From Schaedlerella arabinosiphila (GTDB taxonomy: Bacteria; Bacillota; Clostridia; Lachnospirales; Lachnospiraceae): a stretch of DNA of 64,000 nt. Made by a program: the position numbers and the translations under genes. Shown piece by piece: positions 17,439 through 27,484 of this stretch (within the stretch, counting starts at the first letter, position 1; each line of letters begins with the position of its first letter). The notes under the pieces are model-generated. The model worked only from the letters and a program-made list of their open reading frames with translations. It was not told where the DNA came from and did not search any database. The DNA lies in the NCBI RefSeq assembly GCF_003885045.1, contig NZ_RHJS01000002.1:124001-188000 (forward strand), read 5' to 3'.

Positions 17439-18245
17439 ATGGATCAGAAAATGAAGAGAATATGGCTGGAGGTGGGACTGGCCGTTGCACTTGTCGTAAG
17501 CCTAAGCTTTCTGGGAGCAAAGATGGGCTCCGAACACCAGAAGAAAGAAGCAAAACTGGAACTGGCTGAGGCCGAGAACAAGTCTGCTGCAGAAAAGCAG
17601 GACGGCAGTGCGGCCGAAGAAGAATCCGGAGGGAATGCAGAAGACGGATCAGGAGCATCCGATCCGGGGGCGGCACCTGCACCAGAAGCCGAAGAAGTGA
17701 TCGCGGACGGACAGTATCCGATCATGGGGAAAAGTTCGGTGACCGTGGAGCAGATGGTTTCCTATTTTAATTCGGTCAATCTCCCCTATCCTGCGGAGCA
17801 GCTATCCAAGGGCGGGGCAGATTCTATTGAGACGTTCTGCCAGATGTACTATGAGGAGGCGGCGGCAGAAGGAGTGCGCCCGGAGGTTGCGTTTGTCCAG
17901 ACGATGAAGGAGACCGGGTGGCTGCAGTACGGCGGGGATTCCTCCATTGAACAGTTTAATTTTGCCGGACTGGGCACCACGGGAGGCGGCGTGGCGGGCA
18001 ATTCATACCCCGATGTCCGTACCGGAATCCGGGCACAGATCCAGCATTTAAAGGCATATGCTACGGCGGATGCGCTGGCTCAGGAGTGCGTGGACGACCG
18101 CTATGAATATGTCATGAAGGGGTCTGCCCCCTATGTGGAATGGCTGGGCCAGAAAGAGAACCCGGGCGGCCAGGGCTGGGCGACAGCGGAGAATTACGGG
18201 TATTCGATCGTAGAGATGATCCATAGTATGAACCAGATGAAGTGA
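17439..18245 (+). CDS. Exported N-acetylglucosaminidase-domain protein
   Basis: A 268-residue protein with an N-terminal membrane anchor or uncleaved signal (about 8-27), an Ala/Glu/Gly-rich spacer (about 30-90) and a C-terminal glucosaminidase domain (about 100-268). Markers are FCQMYYEEAAAEGVRPEVAF, TMKETGWLQYGG, FNFAGLGTTGGG and GIRAQIQHLKAYA. The glutamate in MKETG is the likely catalytic acid of this lysozyme-like fold. It would cleave peptidoglycan glycan strands outside the membrane, for cell separation or remodelling. It is monocistronic, between the kinase gene and the T-box of valS. Confidence 0.85.
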   Translation: MDQKMKRIWLEVGLAVALVVSLSFLGAKMGSEHQKKEAKLELAEAENKSAAEKQDGSAAEEESGGNAEDGSGASDPGAAPAPEAEEVIADGQYPIMGKSSVTVEQMVSYFNSVNLPYPAEQLSKGGADSIETFCQMYYEEAAAEGVRPEVAFVQTMKETGWLQYGGDSSIEQFNFAGLGTTGGGVAGNSYPDVRTGIRAQIQHLKAYATADALAQECVDDRYEYVMKGSAPYVEWLGQKENPGGQGWATAENYGYSIVEMIHSMNQMK

Positions 18246-18350
18246 CGGATAGTAATAGAAGGCGCTGCCGGCGGGTCTTAAACAGGTATGATGCAGGGCT
18301 CATTATAATAAGGAACTTTTCTTTTTGATTCTTAAGATTTTAGAAACTCC

Positions 18351-18379
18351 TTGACAAAAAAGCATTTGCCCGCTATGAT
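18351..18379 (+). promoter_or_regulatory. sigma-A promoter of the valS T-box transcript
   Basis: TTGACA (18351-18356), 17 bp, TATGAT (18374-18379). Transcription should begin near 18386 and run through the T-box leader. Confidence 0.8.
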
Positions 18380-18385
18380 ATTGTT

Positions 18386-18733
18386 TAGTTCATTTGGAGT
18401 TAACAATTTTGTAAAATTTCAAAGGTGTTGAGAAAGAGGAGTACATAATTACTTCCCACAGAGAGGACAGCCCATCGGCTGGAAGGCGGTCCGGGTATTA
18501 GGATTATGGAACGTGGCTTTTGAACCGGATGCCAGAAGCAGGACAGCGAGCAACCTGGGATTCTGCGGGTAAGGCATCCCGTGGCGGTTTACGTTACAGA
18601 ACCAGCAGTTATGTTATGGGGCGGCATGAAAAGCGGTGCGACCGTTTGTTTTCTATGTCACATCATAAGTATAGGAATTAAGGTGGTACCGCGGAGATAC
18701 ATTCGCCCTTTACATTGTAAAGGGCTTTTTTAA
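18386..18733 (+). promoter_or_regulatory. T-box leader controlling valS
   Basis: The leader contains the invariant T-box AGGTGGTACCGCGG (18681-18694) followed by a terminator hairpin. A stem I region begins near GAGAAAGAGGAGTA, with an AGAG loop element about 18460. Uncharged tRNA pairs with the specifier and with the T-box bulge to prevent termination. A GTG triplet at 18513-18515, in the 3' side of putative stem I, could be the valine specifier, matching the downstream gene; the assignment needs folding. Interestingly a tRNA-Val with a CAC anticodon, able to read GTG, is present at 45135-45208. Confidence 0.92.
18705..18731 (+). terminator. T-box terminator hairpin
   Basis: GCCCTTTACA and TGTAAAGGGC form a tight stem, followed by TTTTTT. 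It is the regulated terminator of the valS leader. Confidence 0.88.
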
Positions 18734-18785
18734 TACCTCAAATGTGAAAAATCCGTGAAGTACCATGAGAAAAAGGAGGAGAATC

Positions 18786-21437
18786 ATGGGTAAGGAACTG
18801 GCAAAGACGTATAATCCAAAGGAGATTGAGGAAAAACTGTATGAGAAGTGGTGTGAAAACAAGTATTTTCACGCAGAGGTGGATCGGGACAAAAAAACGT
18901 TTACGACCGTTATGCCCCCTCCGAATATTACAGGAAAGCTGCATATGGGGCATGCCCTGGACAATACGCTTCAGGACATCCTGATCCGCTATAAGAGGAT
19001 GGAAGGCTTCAATGCCCTTTGGGTGCCGGGAACCGACCATGCGGCCATCTCGACGGAAGTAAAAGTAACGAACCAGTTAAAATCCGAGGGGATCGACAAA
19101 AAAGAACTGGGACGGGAAGGATTTTTGAAGCGCACCTGGCAGTGGAAGGAGGAGTACGCGGGCACCATCGAGAATCAGTTAAAGAAGATGGGCATCTCCT
19201 GCGACTGGGACCGGGAGCGGTTTACCATGGATGAAGGCTGTTCCAAAGCGGTGGAGGAAGTCTTTATCAAATTATATGAAAAAGGATATATTTACAAAGG
19301 GTCCAGGATCATCAACTGGTGTCCGGTATGCAAGACGTCCCTGTCCGATGCCGAGGTGGAGCATGAGGAGCAGGGCGGACATTTCTGGCATATCAAGTAT
19401 CCCATCGTGGGGACGGAGGATTTCCTGGAGATCGCAACCACCCGTCCGGAAACAATGCTGGGCGATACGGCCATTGCGGTACACCCGGAGGATGAGCGGT
19501 ACAAGGATATCATTGGAAAGCATGTTATGCTCCCGCTGGTGAATCGGGAGATCCCGATTGTGGCAGACTATTATGTAGATAAGGAATTTGGAACCGGAGC
19601 GGTGAAGATCACCCCGGCCCACGACCCCAATGACTTCGAGGTAGGCAAGCGGCACAATCTGGAAGAGATCAACATCATGAATGATGACGCCACCATCAAT
19701 GAGCGGGGCGGCAGATATGCGGGGATGGAGCGTTATGAGGCCAGAAAGGCCATTGTAAAGGATCTGGAAGAGCAGGGATTCCTTGTGAAGATCGAACCCC
19801 ACTCCCACAATGTAGGAACCCATGACCGCTGCGGCACCACGGTGGAGCCGCTGATCAAGCAGCAGTGGTTTGTAAAGATGGAAGAGCTGGCCAAGCCTGC
19901 CATTGAGGCGCTTCACACGGGAGAACTGAAATTTGTGCCGGAGCGGTTCAACAAGATCTACCTGCACTGGCTGGAAAATATCAAGGACTGGTGCATCTCA
20001 CGGCAGATCTGGTGGGGACATCGGATTCCGGCTTACTACTGCGACGCATGCGGGGAATTTGTAGTGGCAAGGGAGACGCCGGAAACGTGTCCCCACTGCG
20101 GAGGAACCCATTTTACGCAGGATGAGGATACGCTGGATACCTGGTTCAGTTCCGCGCTGTGGCCGTTTTCCACTCTTGGCTGGCCGGAAAAGACGGAGGA
20201 TCTGGATTACTTCTATCCCACGGATGTGCTGGTGACCGGATATGACATCATTTTCTTCTGGGTCATCCGTATGGTGTTCTCCGGGCTGGAGCATACCGGA
20301 AAATCCCCCTTCCATACCGTGCTCATTCACGGGCTGGTGCGGGATTCCCTGGGGCGCAAGATGAGCAAGTCCCTGGGAAATGGAATTGATCCGCTGGAGA
20401 TCATCGACCAGTACGGCGCGGATGCGCTGCGTCTGACGCTGGTAACCGGAAATGCCCCCGGCAACGATATGCGTTTCTCCAATGAGAGGGTGGAGGCAAG
20501 CCGGAACTTTGCGAACAAGGTGTGGAACGCATCCCGTTTCATACTGATGAATATGAAAGAAAACATCGTCGAGGAGCCCGAGGATTCTCTGCTGGGACCT
20601 GCGGACAGGTGGATTCTGTCAAAGGCCAACAGCCTTGCAAAAGATGTGACGGAAAACATGGACAAGTTTGAGCTTGGGATCGCGGTTCAGAAGGTGTATG
20701 ACTTTATCTGGGACGAGTTCTGCGACTGGTATGTGGAGCTGGCAAAATTCCGGATCTACCATGCAGAGGAGGATCCGAGTTCCGCGAAATGTGTCCTGTG
20801 GGTACTGAAAACCGTATTGGGGCAGGCGCTCAAGCTTCTGCATCCGTTCATGCCGTTCATTACGGAGGAGATCTACGGCGCGCTGGTGCCGGAGGAAGAA
20901 TCCCTGATGATCTCATCCTGGCCGAAATACCGGGCGGAATGGGAATTCCCGGCTGCGGAAGAACTGATGGGCCATGTGAAGGATATCACCCGGGGCATCC
21001 GGAATATGCGTGCAGAGATGAACGTGCCCAATAACCGCAGGACGAAAGTGTTTATCGTCAGCGGGGACCGGGAGCTGCTGAACGGGATGGAAGTATTGAA
21101 GGAATCGGTAAAACCGCTGATGCTGGCAAACGATATCATCCTTCAATGTGAAAAGAAAGAGGCCGCAGAGGACGCGGTGTCGATTGTAGTGCCGGGGGCA
21201 GCGGTGTATCTGCCGCTGGAAGATCTGGTAGACTTTGAGCAGGAGCTGGAACGTCTGACCAAAGAGGAAGAAAAGCTGACAAAGGAGATTGCACGGGCGA
21301 AGGGAATGCTCTCCAACGAGAAGTTTTTGAGCAAGGCGCCGGAGAAGAAGGTGCAGGAGGAAAAGGAAAAGCTGGAGAAGTATACCCAGATGCTGGAACA
21401 GGTAAAGGAACGTATGGCTGGGCTGAAAAAAGCCTGA
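18786..21437 (+). CDS. valS: Valyl-tRNA synthetase
   Basis: An 883-residue class I aminoacyl-tRNA synthetase that charges tRNA-Val. The HIGH-type motif is [15 protein letters not shown] (about 45-59), the editing domain lies around [20 protein letters not shown], and the KMSKS loop is [15 protein letters not shown] zinc-type knuckle (CDACGEF, CPHCGG) is present. A coiled C-terminal arm ([20 protein letters not shown]) is typical of ValS. The start at ATG 18786 is chosen because AGGAGG lies just before it; an upstream ATG in frame adds seven residues. Expression is under the T-box. Confidence 0.97.
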   Translation: MGKELAKTYNPKEIEEKLYEKWCENKYFHAEVDRDKKTFTTVMPPPNITGKLHMGHALDNTLQDILIRYKRMEGFNALWVPGTDHAAISTEVKVTNQLKSEGIDKKELGREGFLKRTWQWKEEYAGTIENQLKKMGISCDWDRERFTMDEGCSKAVEEVFIKLYEKGYIYKGSRIINWCPVCKTSLSDAEVEHEEQGGHFWHIKYPIVGTEDFLEIATTRPETMLGDTAIAVHPEDERYKDIIGKHVMLPLVNREIPIVADYYVDKEFGTGAVKITPAHDPNDFEVGKRHNLEEINIMNDDATINERGGRYAGMERYEARKAIVKDLEEQGFLVKIEPHSHNVGTHDRCGTTVEPLIKQQWFVKMEELAKPAIEALHTGELKFVPERFNKIYLHWLENIKDWCISRQIWWGHRIPAYYCDACGEFVVARETPETCPHCGGTHFTQDEDTLDTWFSSALWPFSTLGWPEKTEDLDYFYPTDVLVTGYDIIFFWVIRMVFSGLEHTGKSPFHTVLIHGLVRDSLGRKMSKSLGNGIDPLEIIDQYGADALRLTLVTGNAPGNDMRFSNERVEASRNFANKVWNASRFILMNMKENIVEEPEDSLLGPADRWILSKANSLAKDVTENMDKFELGIAVQKVYDFIWDEFCDWYVELAKFRIYHAEEDPSSAKCVLWVLKTVLGQALKLLHPFMPFITEEIYGALVPEEESLMISSWPKYRAEWEFPAAEELMGHVKDITRGIRNMRAEMNVPNNRRTKVFIVSGDRELLNGMEVLKESVKPLMLANDIILQCEKKEAAEDAVSIVVPGAAVYLPLEDLVDFEQELERLTKEEEKLTKEIARAKGMLSNEKFLSKAPEKKVQEEKEKLEKYTQMLEQVKERMAGLKKA

Positions 21438-21467
21438 TCAGAGCATGAAACAGGGAGAGAAGTTGGG

Positions 21468-23681
21468 ATGAAGAAGGTTCAGATCAAGAAGCCGGATTTC
21501 AGGGGCTTCTTTCACAGAATGAAAAATTTGAAGATAGAAGACCTCAAGGCATACTGGATCGCCAGGCGGGAGCGCCGCGCAAGGATTCTGGAGGAACGGC
21601 GCAACAGTAAATTTGCAAGAAGAATGGCGCCCGTTTACCGGTTTATGAACCGGTTTTCCCTGGTGTTCCATTATCTGCTGGCATGTATATTGAACTATTT
21701 TATAGAAGCGATCTCAAGGCTTTCCCTGTTTCAGGCATGGGAGTATCTGACGGAGACGCCGAAGGTATTTTTGTTCAATGCCTTCCTGATCTTCGCCACC
21801 TTTTCCATCGTGTATGTGGTCAGGCGGCGGGTATTCGCAAGGATACTGCTCAGTGTGTTCTGGCTGTTTCTGGGCGCGTGCAACGGCTATCTGCTGACGA
21901 AGCGGGTGACGCCCTTCAATGCCCAGGACTTAAAGGTGCTCTCGGACGCCCTTTCGCTGACCGGCAATTACTTTTCAACCTTCGAGCTGATTATGCTGAT
22001 CATAGGGATCGGCGCCGTGATCCTGTGGGTCGTCTCCATGTGGAGGCGGGGCGGACAGTTTACCGGGAAAATGCACCGGATCATTGCGCTGTTCGGGGTT
22101 GCCTTCTGGATCATTGCCTATATGGCGCTGACAGAGGCGGCCATCGACCGCCGGATTATTTCCAATTACTTCGGAAATATCGCCTTTGCGTATGAAGATT
22201 ACGGATTCCCTTACTGCTTTACATCCAGTATTTTCAAGACCGGGATCTCCGAGCCGGCAGGGTACGGGGAAGAGACGATGGAAGCCATCAGCGGCGGAGG
22301 GAAGATTACACAGAGTACAACGGGACGGAAGGAAGAAGAGCTGCCCAATATCATCTTTGTGCAGTTGGAGTCATACTTTGATCCCACAGAGGTGGAGTGG
22401 CTGCAGTTCTCGGAGGATCCGATCCCCAACCTGCGGAAGATGTATGAGGAGTATTCCAGCGGGTACTTTAAAGTGCCGTCCGTAGGCGCGGGTACGGCCA
22501 ACACGGAATTTGAAGTGCTGACGGGTATGAGCATGCGTTTCTTCGGGCCGGGGGAATATCCCTATAAAACCTACGCAAAGACGAAGCTTTTGGAAAGCGC
22601 GGCCACAGCCCTGACCAGTCTGGGATACGGGGCCGAGGCGCTGCACAACAACGGAGGTAATTTTTACAGCCGGGCACAGGTGTTCAACCATATGGGGTTT
22701 GACCATTACACCAGCAAGGAATTTATGAATATCCTCCAGACCACTCCCAAAGGGTGGGCCACGGACGACATCCTGATTCCAAACATCATGGATTCCATGG
22801 ATACGACGGAAGGACAGGACTTTGTATTCGCCATCAGCGTTCAGGGGCACGGAGATTATCCTGTGGAGAAGATGATCGAGAACCCCGCTATTCAGGTTGG
22901 CGGCGTGGAGGACGAAGGCAGGAGAAATGCCTGGGAATATTATGTGAATGAAGTATACGAGATGGATCAGTTTGCCGGGGATCTGGTGAAAGCCGTGGAG
23001 GAACGGGGAGAGCCTTCGGTCATCGTATTTTACGGAGACCACCTGCCCACCATGGACCTGCAGGCCAAGGACCTGAAAAGCCGGTACCTGTACAATACCA
23101 ATTATGTGATCTGGGACAACATCGGCCTGAAAAAGAAGGACGGCAACTATGCGGCATACCAGATCATGGCAGAGGTGCTGGACCGTCTGGATATCCACTC
23201 GGGGACGGTGTTCAATTACCACCAGGAGCGCCGCCAGACGAAAAACTATCTGGCCGATCTGGAACTGTTGCAGTATGATATTCTGTACGGGAAGCAGTAT
23301 GTGTACGAGGAAAGCGGAATGCCGATCACGTCCGGCCATATGGCGATGGGGGTCAAGGACACTTCGATCACTTCCCTGGTGGAGCAGCTGGACGGCACAT
23401 ACAGCATATACGGAGAGAACTTTACCAAGCAGAGCAAGGTCTATATCAACGGCGAGAAGCAGAACAGCACGTTTTTGAATAATACAAGGATTGATCTCAA
23501 GGAGTCCGTTCTGGAGGAGGAAGATATTGTCATGGTGGCCCAGGTAGGCTCCAGCAATACCATTTTCCGGACGTCGAAGGAGTATAAATACCGGGACGGG
23601 CGTTTCGTACCCCTTCCCAGAAATACAACCACGGTGAAGGCCGGGCGGAATGCGTTTATCGGAAATGACGAGGGAGAGTAG
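21468..23681 (+). CDS. LTA synthase family membrane sulfatase-fold protein
   Basis: A 737-residue protein with a basic cytoplasmic N-terminus (about 1-65), about five membrane helices (about 66-235) and an extracellular alkaline-phosphatase/sulfatase domain (about 280-560). Signature segments are NIIFVQLESYFDP, GTANTEFEVLTGM with the likely catalytic threonine, and VIFYGDHLPTM. Proteins of this family polymerise glycerol phosphate for lipoteichoic acid or modify other polymers with phosphoglycerol. The last 120 residues form a beta-rich extension. It lies 30 bp after valS and 5 bp before folC, so it may be co-transcribed with them. Confidence 0.9.
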   Translation: MKKVQIKKPDFRGFFHRMKNLKIEDLKAYWIARRERRARILEERRNSKFARRMAPVYRFMNRFSLVFHYLLACILNYFIEAISRLSLFQAWEYLTETPKVFLFNAFLIFATFSIVYVVRRRVFARILLSVFWLFLGACNGYLLTKRVTPFNAQDLKVLSDALSLTGNYFSTFELIMLIIGIGAVILWVVSMWRRGGQFTGKMHRIIALFGVAFWIIAYMALTEAAIDRRIISNYFGNIAFAYEDYGFPYCFTSSIFKTGISEPAGYGEETMEAISGGGKITQSTTGRKEEELPNIIFVQLESYFDPTEVEWLQFSEDPIPNLRKMYEEYSSGYFKVPSVGAGTANTEFEVLTGMSMRFFGPGEYPYKTYAKTKLLESAATALTSLGYGAEALHNNGGNFYSRAQVFNHMGFDHYTSKEFMNILQTTPKGWATDDILIPNIMDSMDTTEGQDFVFAISVQGHGDYPVEKMIENPAIQVGGVEDEGRRNAWEYYVNEVYEMDQFAGDLVKAVEERGEPSVIVFYGDHLPTMDLQAKDLKSRYLYNTNYVIWDNIGLKKKDGNYAAYQIMAEVLDRLDIHSGTVFNYHQERRQTKNYLADLELLQYDILYGKQYVYEESGMPITSGHMAMGVKDTSITSLVEQLDGTYSIYGENFTKQSKVYINGEKQNSTFLNNTRIDLKESVLEEEDIVMVAQVGSSNTIFRTSKEYKYRDGRFVPLPRNTTTVKAGRNAFIGNDEGE

Positions 23682-23686
23682 GCATT

Positions 23687-24970
23687 TTGACATATGATGA
23701 GGCAGTGGATTATATCTTAAATATCCCGAAGTTCACGAAAAAAAATTCTTTGGAGCATACCAGGCAGTGTTTACGTTTCCTGGGAAACCCGGAGCGGGAG
23801 CTGAAAGTCATCCATGTGGCGGGAACCAACGGAAAAGGCTCTGTCTGCGTATATGTGGAGGCCATGCTGAGGTCGGAGGGAAAGTCCGCCGGCCTCTTTG
23901 TCTCCCCCCATCTGGTGCGGATGAACGAGCGGATACGGATTCGCGGGGAGCAGATCTCAGACAGGGAATTTGTGCGCGTGTTTGAAAAGGTGATGGAGAA
24001 AGTCAGGGAAATGGAACGCCAAGGCTTTCCTCATCCCACTTTTTTTGAGATCCTGTTTGGCATGGCGGTGACGGCGTTCGCTGACGCCGGCGTGGAGTAC
24101 GCGGTGCTGGAGACCGGGCTTGGCGGGCGGCTGGATGCCACCAACGCCGTAGAGCATCCGGCAGTGACAGCCATTGCGTCCATCGGGATGGATCACCGGG
24201 AGATTCTGGGGGACACACTGGAGCAGATCGCGGCGGAAAAAGCGGGGATCTTAAAGAAACATGTACCGGTATTTTATTCCGAAGGGGCGGAGGCATCCAA
24301 CCGGGTGATCGAAGAACGAGCCGCCGGACTTGGGATTTCCTGTAAGAAAATCGGGAAAAATGCGTTCGAAAATCTGAGAATCGAACATAAAAATATTGCA
24401 TTTTCCTGTACAAATGCGTATTATGGAACTACGGCATGGAAGCTTCACAATACAGGGCTGTATCAGGCGGAGAACGCGGTGCTTGCCCTGGAGGTGATGC
24501 GAAGCCTGACAGGAGGCAGCGGACGGCCCCACCTTTGGAGGGAAGCGCTTGCCCGGGTCACATGGGAAGGCCGCATGGAAGAAATCCTGCCGGGAATCTA
24601 TATTGACGGGGCCCACAATGTCAATGCCGTACAGCGTTTTGCGGAAAGCGTCCATGCACGGGGGCCGCACAGAAAGGCGGTTCTGTTTTCTGCCGTACAG
24701 GAGAAAGACTATGAAGAGATGACGGCCTGCCTTTGCAGAAGCCTGGATGCGGATTTTTATGTCGTGACCCATCTGGAGGACAAGAGGGCAATGGATGCCG
24801 AAAAACTGGCGGAAGCGTTTGCGCGGTACACAGACCGGCCGGTGGAGGTGCGAAAGTCGCCCCGGGAAGCCCTTTCCTATGTGAGAAAACACCAGGACGG
24901 CCGGACAGTCTATTGTCTCGGCTCCCTCTATCTGGCCGGGATGCTGAAAGAACTGGCCCGGGAGCTCTGA
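23687..24970 (+). CDS. folC: Folylpolyglutamate synthase / dihydrofolate synthase
   Basis: A 427-residue Mur-ligase-type enzyme that adds glutamate to folates. The P-loop is HVAGTNGKGSVCVY (about 42-55), with SPHLVRMNERIRI following, then FEILFGMAVTAFAD and LETGLGGRLDATNA, and the C-terminal IDGAHNVNAVQRF. Translation starts at TTG 23687, with GAGGGAGAG about ten bases upstream; no ATG in frame is available at this point. It follows the LTA-synthase-like gene by 5 bp. Confidence 0.93.
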   Translation: MTYDEAVDYILNIPKFTKKNSLEHTRQCLRFLGNPERELKVIHVAGTNGKGSVCVYVEAMLRSEGKSAGLFVSPHLVRMNERIRIRGEQISDREFVRVFEKVMEKVREMERQGFPHPTFFEILFGMAVTAFADAGVEYAVLETGLGGRLDATNAVEHPAVTAIASIGMDHREILGDTLEQIAAEKAGILKKHVPVFYSEGAEASNRVIEERAAGLGISCKKIGKNAFENLRIEHKNIAFSCTNAYYGTTAWKLHNTGLYQAENAVLALEVMRSLTGGSGRPHLWREALARVTWEGRMEEILPGIYIDGAHNVNAVQRFAESVHARGPHRKAVLFSAVQEKDYEEMTACLCRSLDADFYVVTHLEDKRAMDAEKLAEAFARYTDRPVEVRKSPREALSYVRKHQDGRTVYCLGSLYLAGMLKELAREL

Positions 24971-24987
24971 CCTGTTGGAGGAAGATT

Positions 24988-25122
24988 ATGTTAAATTATG
25001 AAGAAGAACTGAAGAAATTCAAACCAAGCCTGGAAGTAGAGGATATAGAAGATGCGGTTTATCAGGAGGATCTGTCGGACATGTCTGATCTGCTCAAACA
25101 GGTGATGGATCAGAAACGATAG
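24988..25122 (+). CDS. Small conserved-looking protein of 44 residues
   Basis: ATG 24988 follows TTGGAGGAAG, a strong ribosome binding site, 17 bp after folC. The product is acidic and helical (MLNYEEELKKFKPSLEVED, then LLKQVMDQKR at the end). An open frame extends upstream through folC, but only this part has a ribosome binding site. I do not recognise it. Its position between folC and a TPR membrane protein gene suggests the same transcript. Confidence 0.6.
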   Translation: MLNYEEELKKFKPSLEVEDIEDAVYQEDLSDMSDLLKQVMDQKR

Positions 25123-25131
25123 GAGATCAGC

Positions 25132-25188
25132 ATGGAAGAACGATTTGAGATTCCGGATATGCTGCGGAAAGAAAATGGTGAGGTTTGA
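25132..25188 (+). CDS. Putative 18-residue coupled peptide before the TPR gene
   Basis: ATG 25132 lies six bases after AGGAG. The frame encodes MEERFEIPDMLRKENGEV and stops at TGA 25186-25188, which overlaps the ATG of the TPR gene (TGATG). It may only serve to bring ribosomes to the next start. Real translation is unproven. Confidence 0.4.
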   Translation: MEERFEIPDMLRKENGEV

Positions 25189-26549
25189 TGGACTATACGA
25201 AGAAAATCATCCGCCAGTCGAACTACTGGTATAATGATGGCCTGAAAAAAGCCCGGATACGGGATATGTCCGGTGCGATTGTCTCACTTCGGCGGAGTTT
25301 ACAATATAATAAAGGTAATGTTACGGCGCGGAATCTGCTGGGGCTGGTCTACTATGGCCGGGGCGAGGTCGTGGAGGCGCTGGTGGAGTGGATCATCAGC
25401 AAGAACCTGCGTCCGAAGAACAACCTGGCAAATGCCTACCTTCAGAACATTCAGCATTCGGCCAGGGGGCTGGAGGTGATCAACCAGTCCATAAAAAGGT
25501 ACAACCAGTGCCTGGTCTACTGCCAGCAGAACGGGGAAGACATGGCGATCATCCAGCTCAAAAAGGTGACGGTATCGCACCCTACGTTTTTGAAGGCACA
25601 TCAGCTTCTGGCCCTGCTTTACCTGCATACAAAGCAGTATGCCAAGGCGCAGCAGGTGCTGACAAAGGCGCGGAAGCTGGATACGACCAACGAGATCACG
25701 CTTCGCTATATGCATGAGCTGACGCAGATCCGTGGCAAAAAGGCGAAAAAACCGGAGAACAAGGGGACAAAGAAGAAAAAAAGAAAAAAAGAAACCATAG
25801 AATACAGTCTGGGAAATGAAACCATCATCCAGCCGGCACACCGCATGGTCAAGGAGATCGCGGGAAGATTTACCTTGATGAACATTGTGCTGGGCATGGC
25901 CATCGGCGCGGCGATCGTATGGTTTCTGATCATGCCTGCTGTGGACGAGTCCAAGTCCGACAAGCGGAACCGGGAGGTTCTTGAATACAGCGAACGGATC
26001 AACGGCCTGGAGGCACAGTTAAGCGCGGTGACCCGGACGCTGGATTCCTACCGTGCAGACAGCGCGGATTCCGAGGAGGCGGTACAGACCGCGGCCGCCA
26101 CGGCGGAAAGCTATGAAGCCCTGATGACCGCATCGGAACAGTACAGCTCCGGAAGCTATACGGAGGACAGCATTGCCGATCTGCTTCTGAATATCAACCG
26201 GGGCGCCCTTGGGGAGAACGGGCAGGAGCGGTATGATGACCTGACGGAGAGCGTATATCCGGTTGCCTGCAGCAGCAACTATGAGTCGGGAACGGCGTCT
26301 TATAATGTGGCCAATTACGATACGGCCATCGAGGCACTTTCCAAGGTTGTGAGAATGGATGAAAGCTATGACGACGGCGGCGCGCTTCTGACTCTGGGGC
26401 TTGCCTGCCTGGATAACGGAGACCCCGAGTCGGCGACCAACTATCTCAAGAGGGTGAACGAGCTCTTCCCGGACGGTGAGTATGGGGAAGAGGCAAGGAC
26501 AAAGCTGGATGAGATCGCGGCTGCGGCCAGCCAGAATACAGAAGAATAG
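25188..26549 (+). CDS. TPR-repeat membrane protein
   Basis: A 453-residue protein. The N-terminal cytoplasmic half (about 1-190) is a tetratricopeptide array (RDMSGAIVSLRRSLQYN, ARNLLGLVYYGRGEVVEA, LKAHQLLALLYLHTKQYAKA). A lysine-rich stretch (about 195-205) precedes a single membrane helix (about 230-250). The outer part has a coiled coil (INGLEAQLSAVTRTLDSY) and a second TPR set (YDTAIEALSKVVRMDESYDD, ESATNYLKRVNELFPDG). Start is ATG 25188 or the adjoining TTG. A role as a scaffold at the membrane is likely; the partner is unknown. A terminator follows at 26583. Confidence 0.8.
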   Translation: MDYTKKIIRQSNYWYNDGLKKARIRDMSGAIVSLRRSLQYNKGNVTARNLLGLVYYGRGEVVEALVEWIISKNLRPKNNLANAYLQNIQHSARGLEVINQSIKRYNQCLVYCQQNGEDMAIIQLKKVTVSHPTFLKAHQLLALLYLHTKQYAKAQQVLTKARKLDTTNEITLRYMHELTQIRGKKAKKPENKGTKKKKRKKETIEYSLGNETIIQPAHRMVKEIAGRFTLMNIVLGMAIGAAIVWFLIMPAVDESKSDKRNREVLEYSERINGLEAQLSAVTRTLDSYRADSADSEEAVQTAAATAESYEALMTASEQYSSGSYTEDSIADLLLNINRGALGENGQERYDDLTESVYPVACSSNYESGTASYNVANYDTAIEALSKVVRMDESYDDGGALLTLGLACLDNGDPESATNYLKRVNELFPDGEYGEEARTKLDEIAAAASQNTEE

Positions 26550-26582
26550 ACAAGCGGCGGGGATGCGCCGGGATACGAAAGA

Positions 26583-26614
26583 AAAGGATGTGTAGAGAAT
26601 ACGCGTCCTTTTTT
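26583..26614 (+). terminator. Rho-independent terminator after the TPR gene
   Basis: A 12-bp stem with two G-U pairs (AAAGGATGTGTA with TACGCGTCCTTT), loop GAGAA, then a T run. It separates the TPR gene from the spoIIA operon. Confidence 0.82.
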
Positions 26615-26626
26615 ATATACCATCGT

Positions 26627-26661
26627 ATACAGAAAAGCTGCCAGTGACAGGTTTTCTGTAT
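26627..26661. promoter_or_regulatory. Inverted repeat upstream of spoIIA
   Basis: ATACAGAAAA (26627-26636) and TTTTCTGTAT (26652-26661) are perfect inverted repeats with a 15-bp gap, about 57 bp before spoIIAA. It lies where sigma-H and Spo0A signals are expected, but I find no convincing sigma-H promoter or 0A box. Function unknown. Confidence 0.4.
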
Positions 26662-26717
26662 GCCGACAAACCGGAGACGAGGGGGCGTTACCATATGATC
26701 AGGAGGAGTATAGATAA

Positions 26718-27032
26718 ATGAAGTATCAGGTAGAAGAGAATTGCCTTACGATTTTTCTTCCAAAGGAGGTGGACCATCACCAGGCGGAGGAAATAAAAAA
26801 AGAGGCGGATGCGATCATAGAACGCAGTCATATAAAATATGTGATTTTTGATTTTGGGGAGACAGAATTTATGGACAGTTCGGGAATCGGGGCGGTCATG
26901 GGCAGATACCGTCTGGTCCATCTGATCGGCGGCGAAGTATGGGGAGTCCATGCAAACGCCAGGATCAAAAAGATTCTGATGATGTCAGGAGTTACAAAAA
27001 TTATGCAGATATATGAGGAGGATCAGAGATGA
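26718..27032 (+). CDS. spoIIAA: Anti-sigma F factor antagonist SpoIIAA
   Basis: A 104-residue STAS-domain protein. The segment FGETEFMDSSGIGAVMGRYR holds the serine that SpoIIAB phosphorylates (DSSGIG). Unphosphorylated SpoIIAA binds SpoIIAB and frees sigma F in the forespore. ATG 26718 follows GGAGGAG. The stop overlaps the next start (ATGA), the usual coupling in spoIIA operons. Confidence 0.95.
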   Translation: MKYQVEENCLTIFLPKEVDHHQAEEIKKEADAIIERSHIKYVIFDFGETEFMDSSGIGAVMGRYRLVHLIGGEVWGVHANARIKKILMMSGVTKIMQIYEEDQR

Positions 27033-27484
27033 GAGACACAAATGAAATGGAGGTCATATTTGACAGTTGTTCTTCAAATGAAAGGTTTGCGCGGGTGGCA
27101 GTGGCGGCATTTCTGACACAGCTCAATCCGACAGTGGAAGAGGTGTCCGACGTGAAAACGGCCGTATCCGAGGCGGTCACAAATTCCATCATCCATGGCT
27201 ATGACCAGGAGATACATAAAATCAGGATACAGTGCCGGATTGATCAAAATCTGTTTATGGTGGTCGTGAAGGATGAGGGAAAGGGGATCGAGGACATTGC
27301 CCAGGCAATGATGCCCATGTACACCACCAGGCCGGAGCTGGACCGGTCCGGTATGGGGTTCGCGTTTATGGAAGCATTTATGGATAAGGTGGAGGTGGAA
27401 TCTGCCCTGGGCGGGGGAACCACGGTCAGGATGGAGAAAACAATTGGAAAAGGAAGGAATCTATGGACCACACAATCGCTCTGA
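27029..27484 (+). CDS. spoIIAB: Anti-sigma F factor SpoIIAB, serine kinase
   Basis: A 151-residue GHKL-type kinase. The N-box is EAVTNSIIHGY, the G1 box DEGKGIED, and the G2 region SGMGFAFMEAF. SpoIIAB holds sigma F inactive and phosphorylates SpoIIAA. The 3' end overlaps sigF by 22 bp. Confidence 0.95.
   Translation: MRDTNEMEVIFDSCSSNERFARVAVAAFLTQLNPTVEEVSDVKTAVSEAVTNSIIHGYDQEIHKIRIQCRIDQNLFMVVVKDEGKGIEDIAQAMMPMYTTRPELDRSGMGFAFMEAFMDKVEVESALGGGTTVRMEKTIGKGRNLWTTQSL

Noticed and set aside
24733..25122. Long open frame of 129 codons across the end of folC
   Set aside because: Only the last 44 codons have a ribosome site and lie outside folC; the rest is a shadow of folC.
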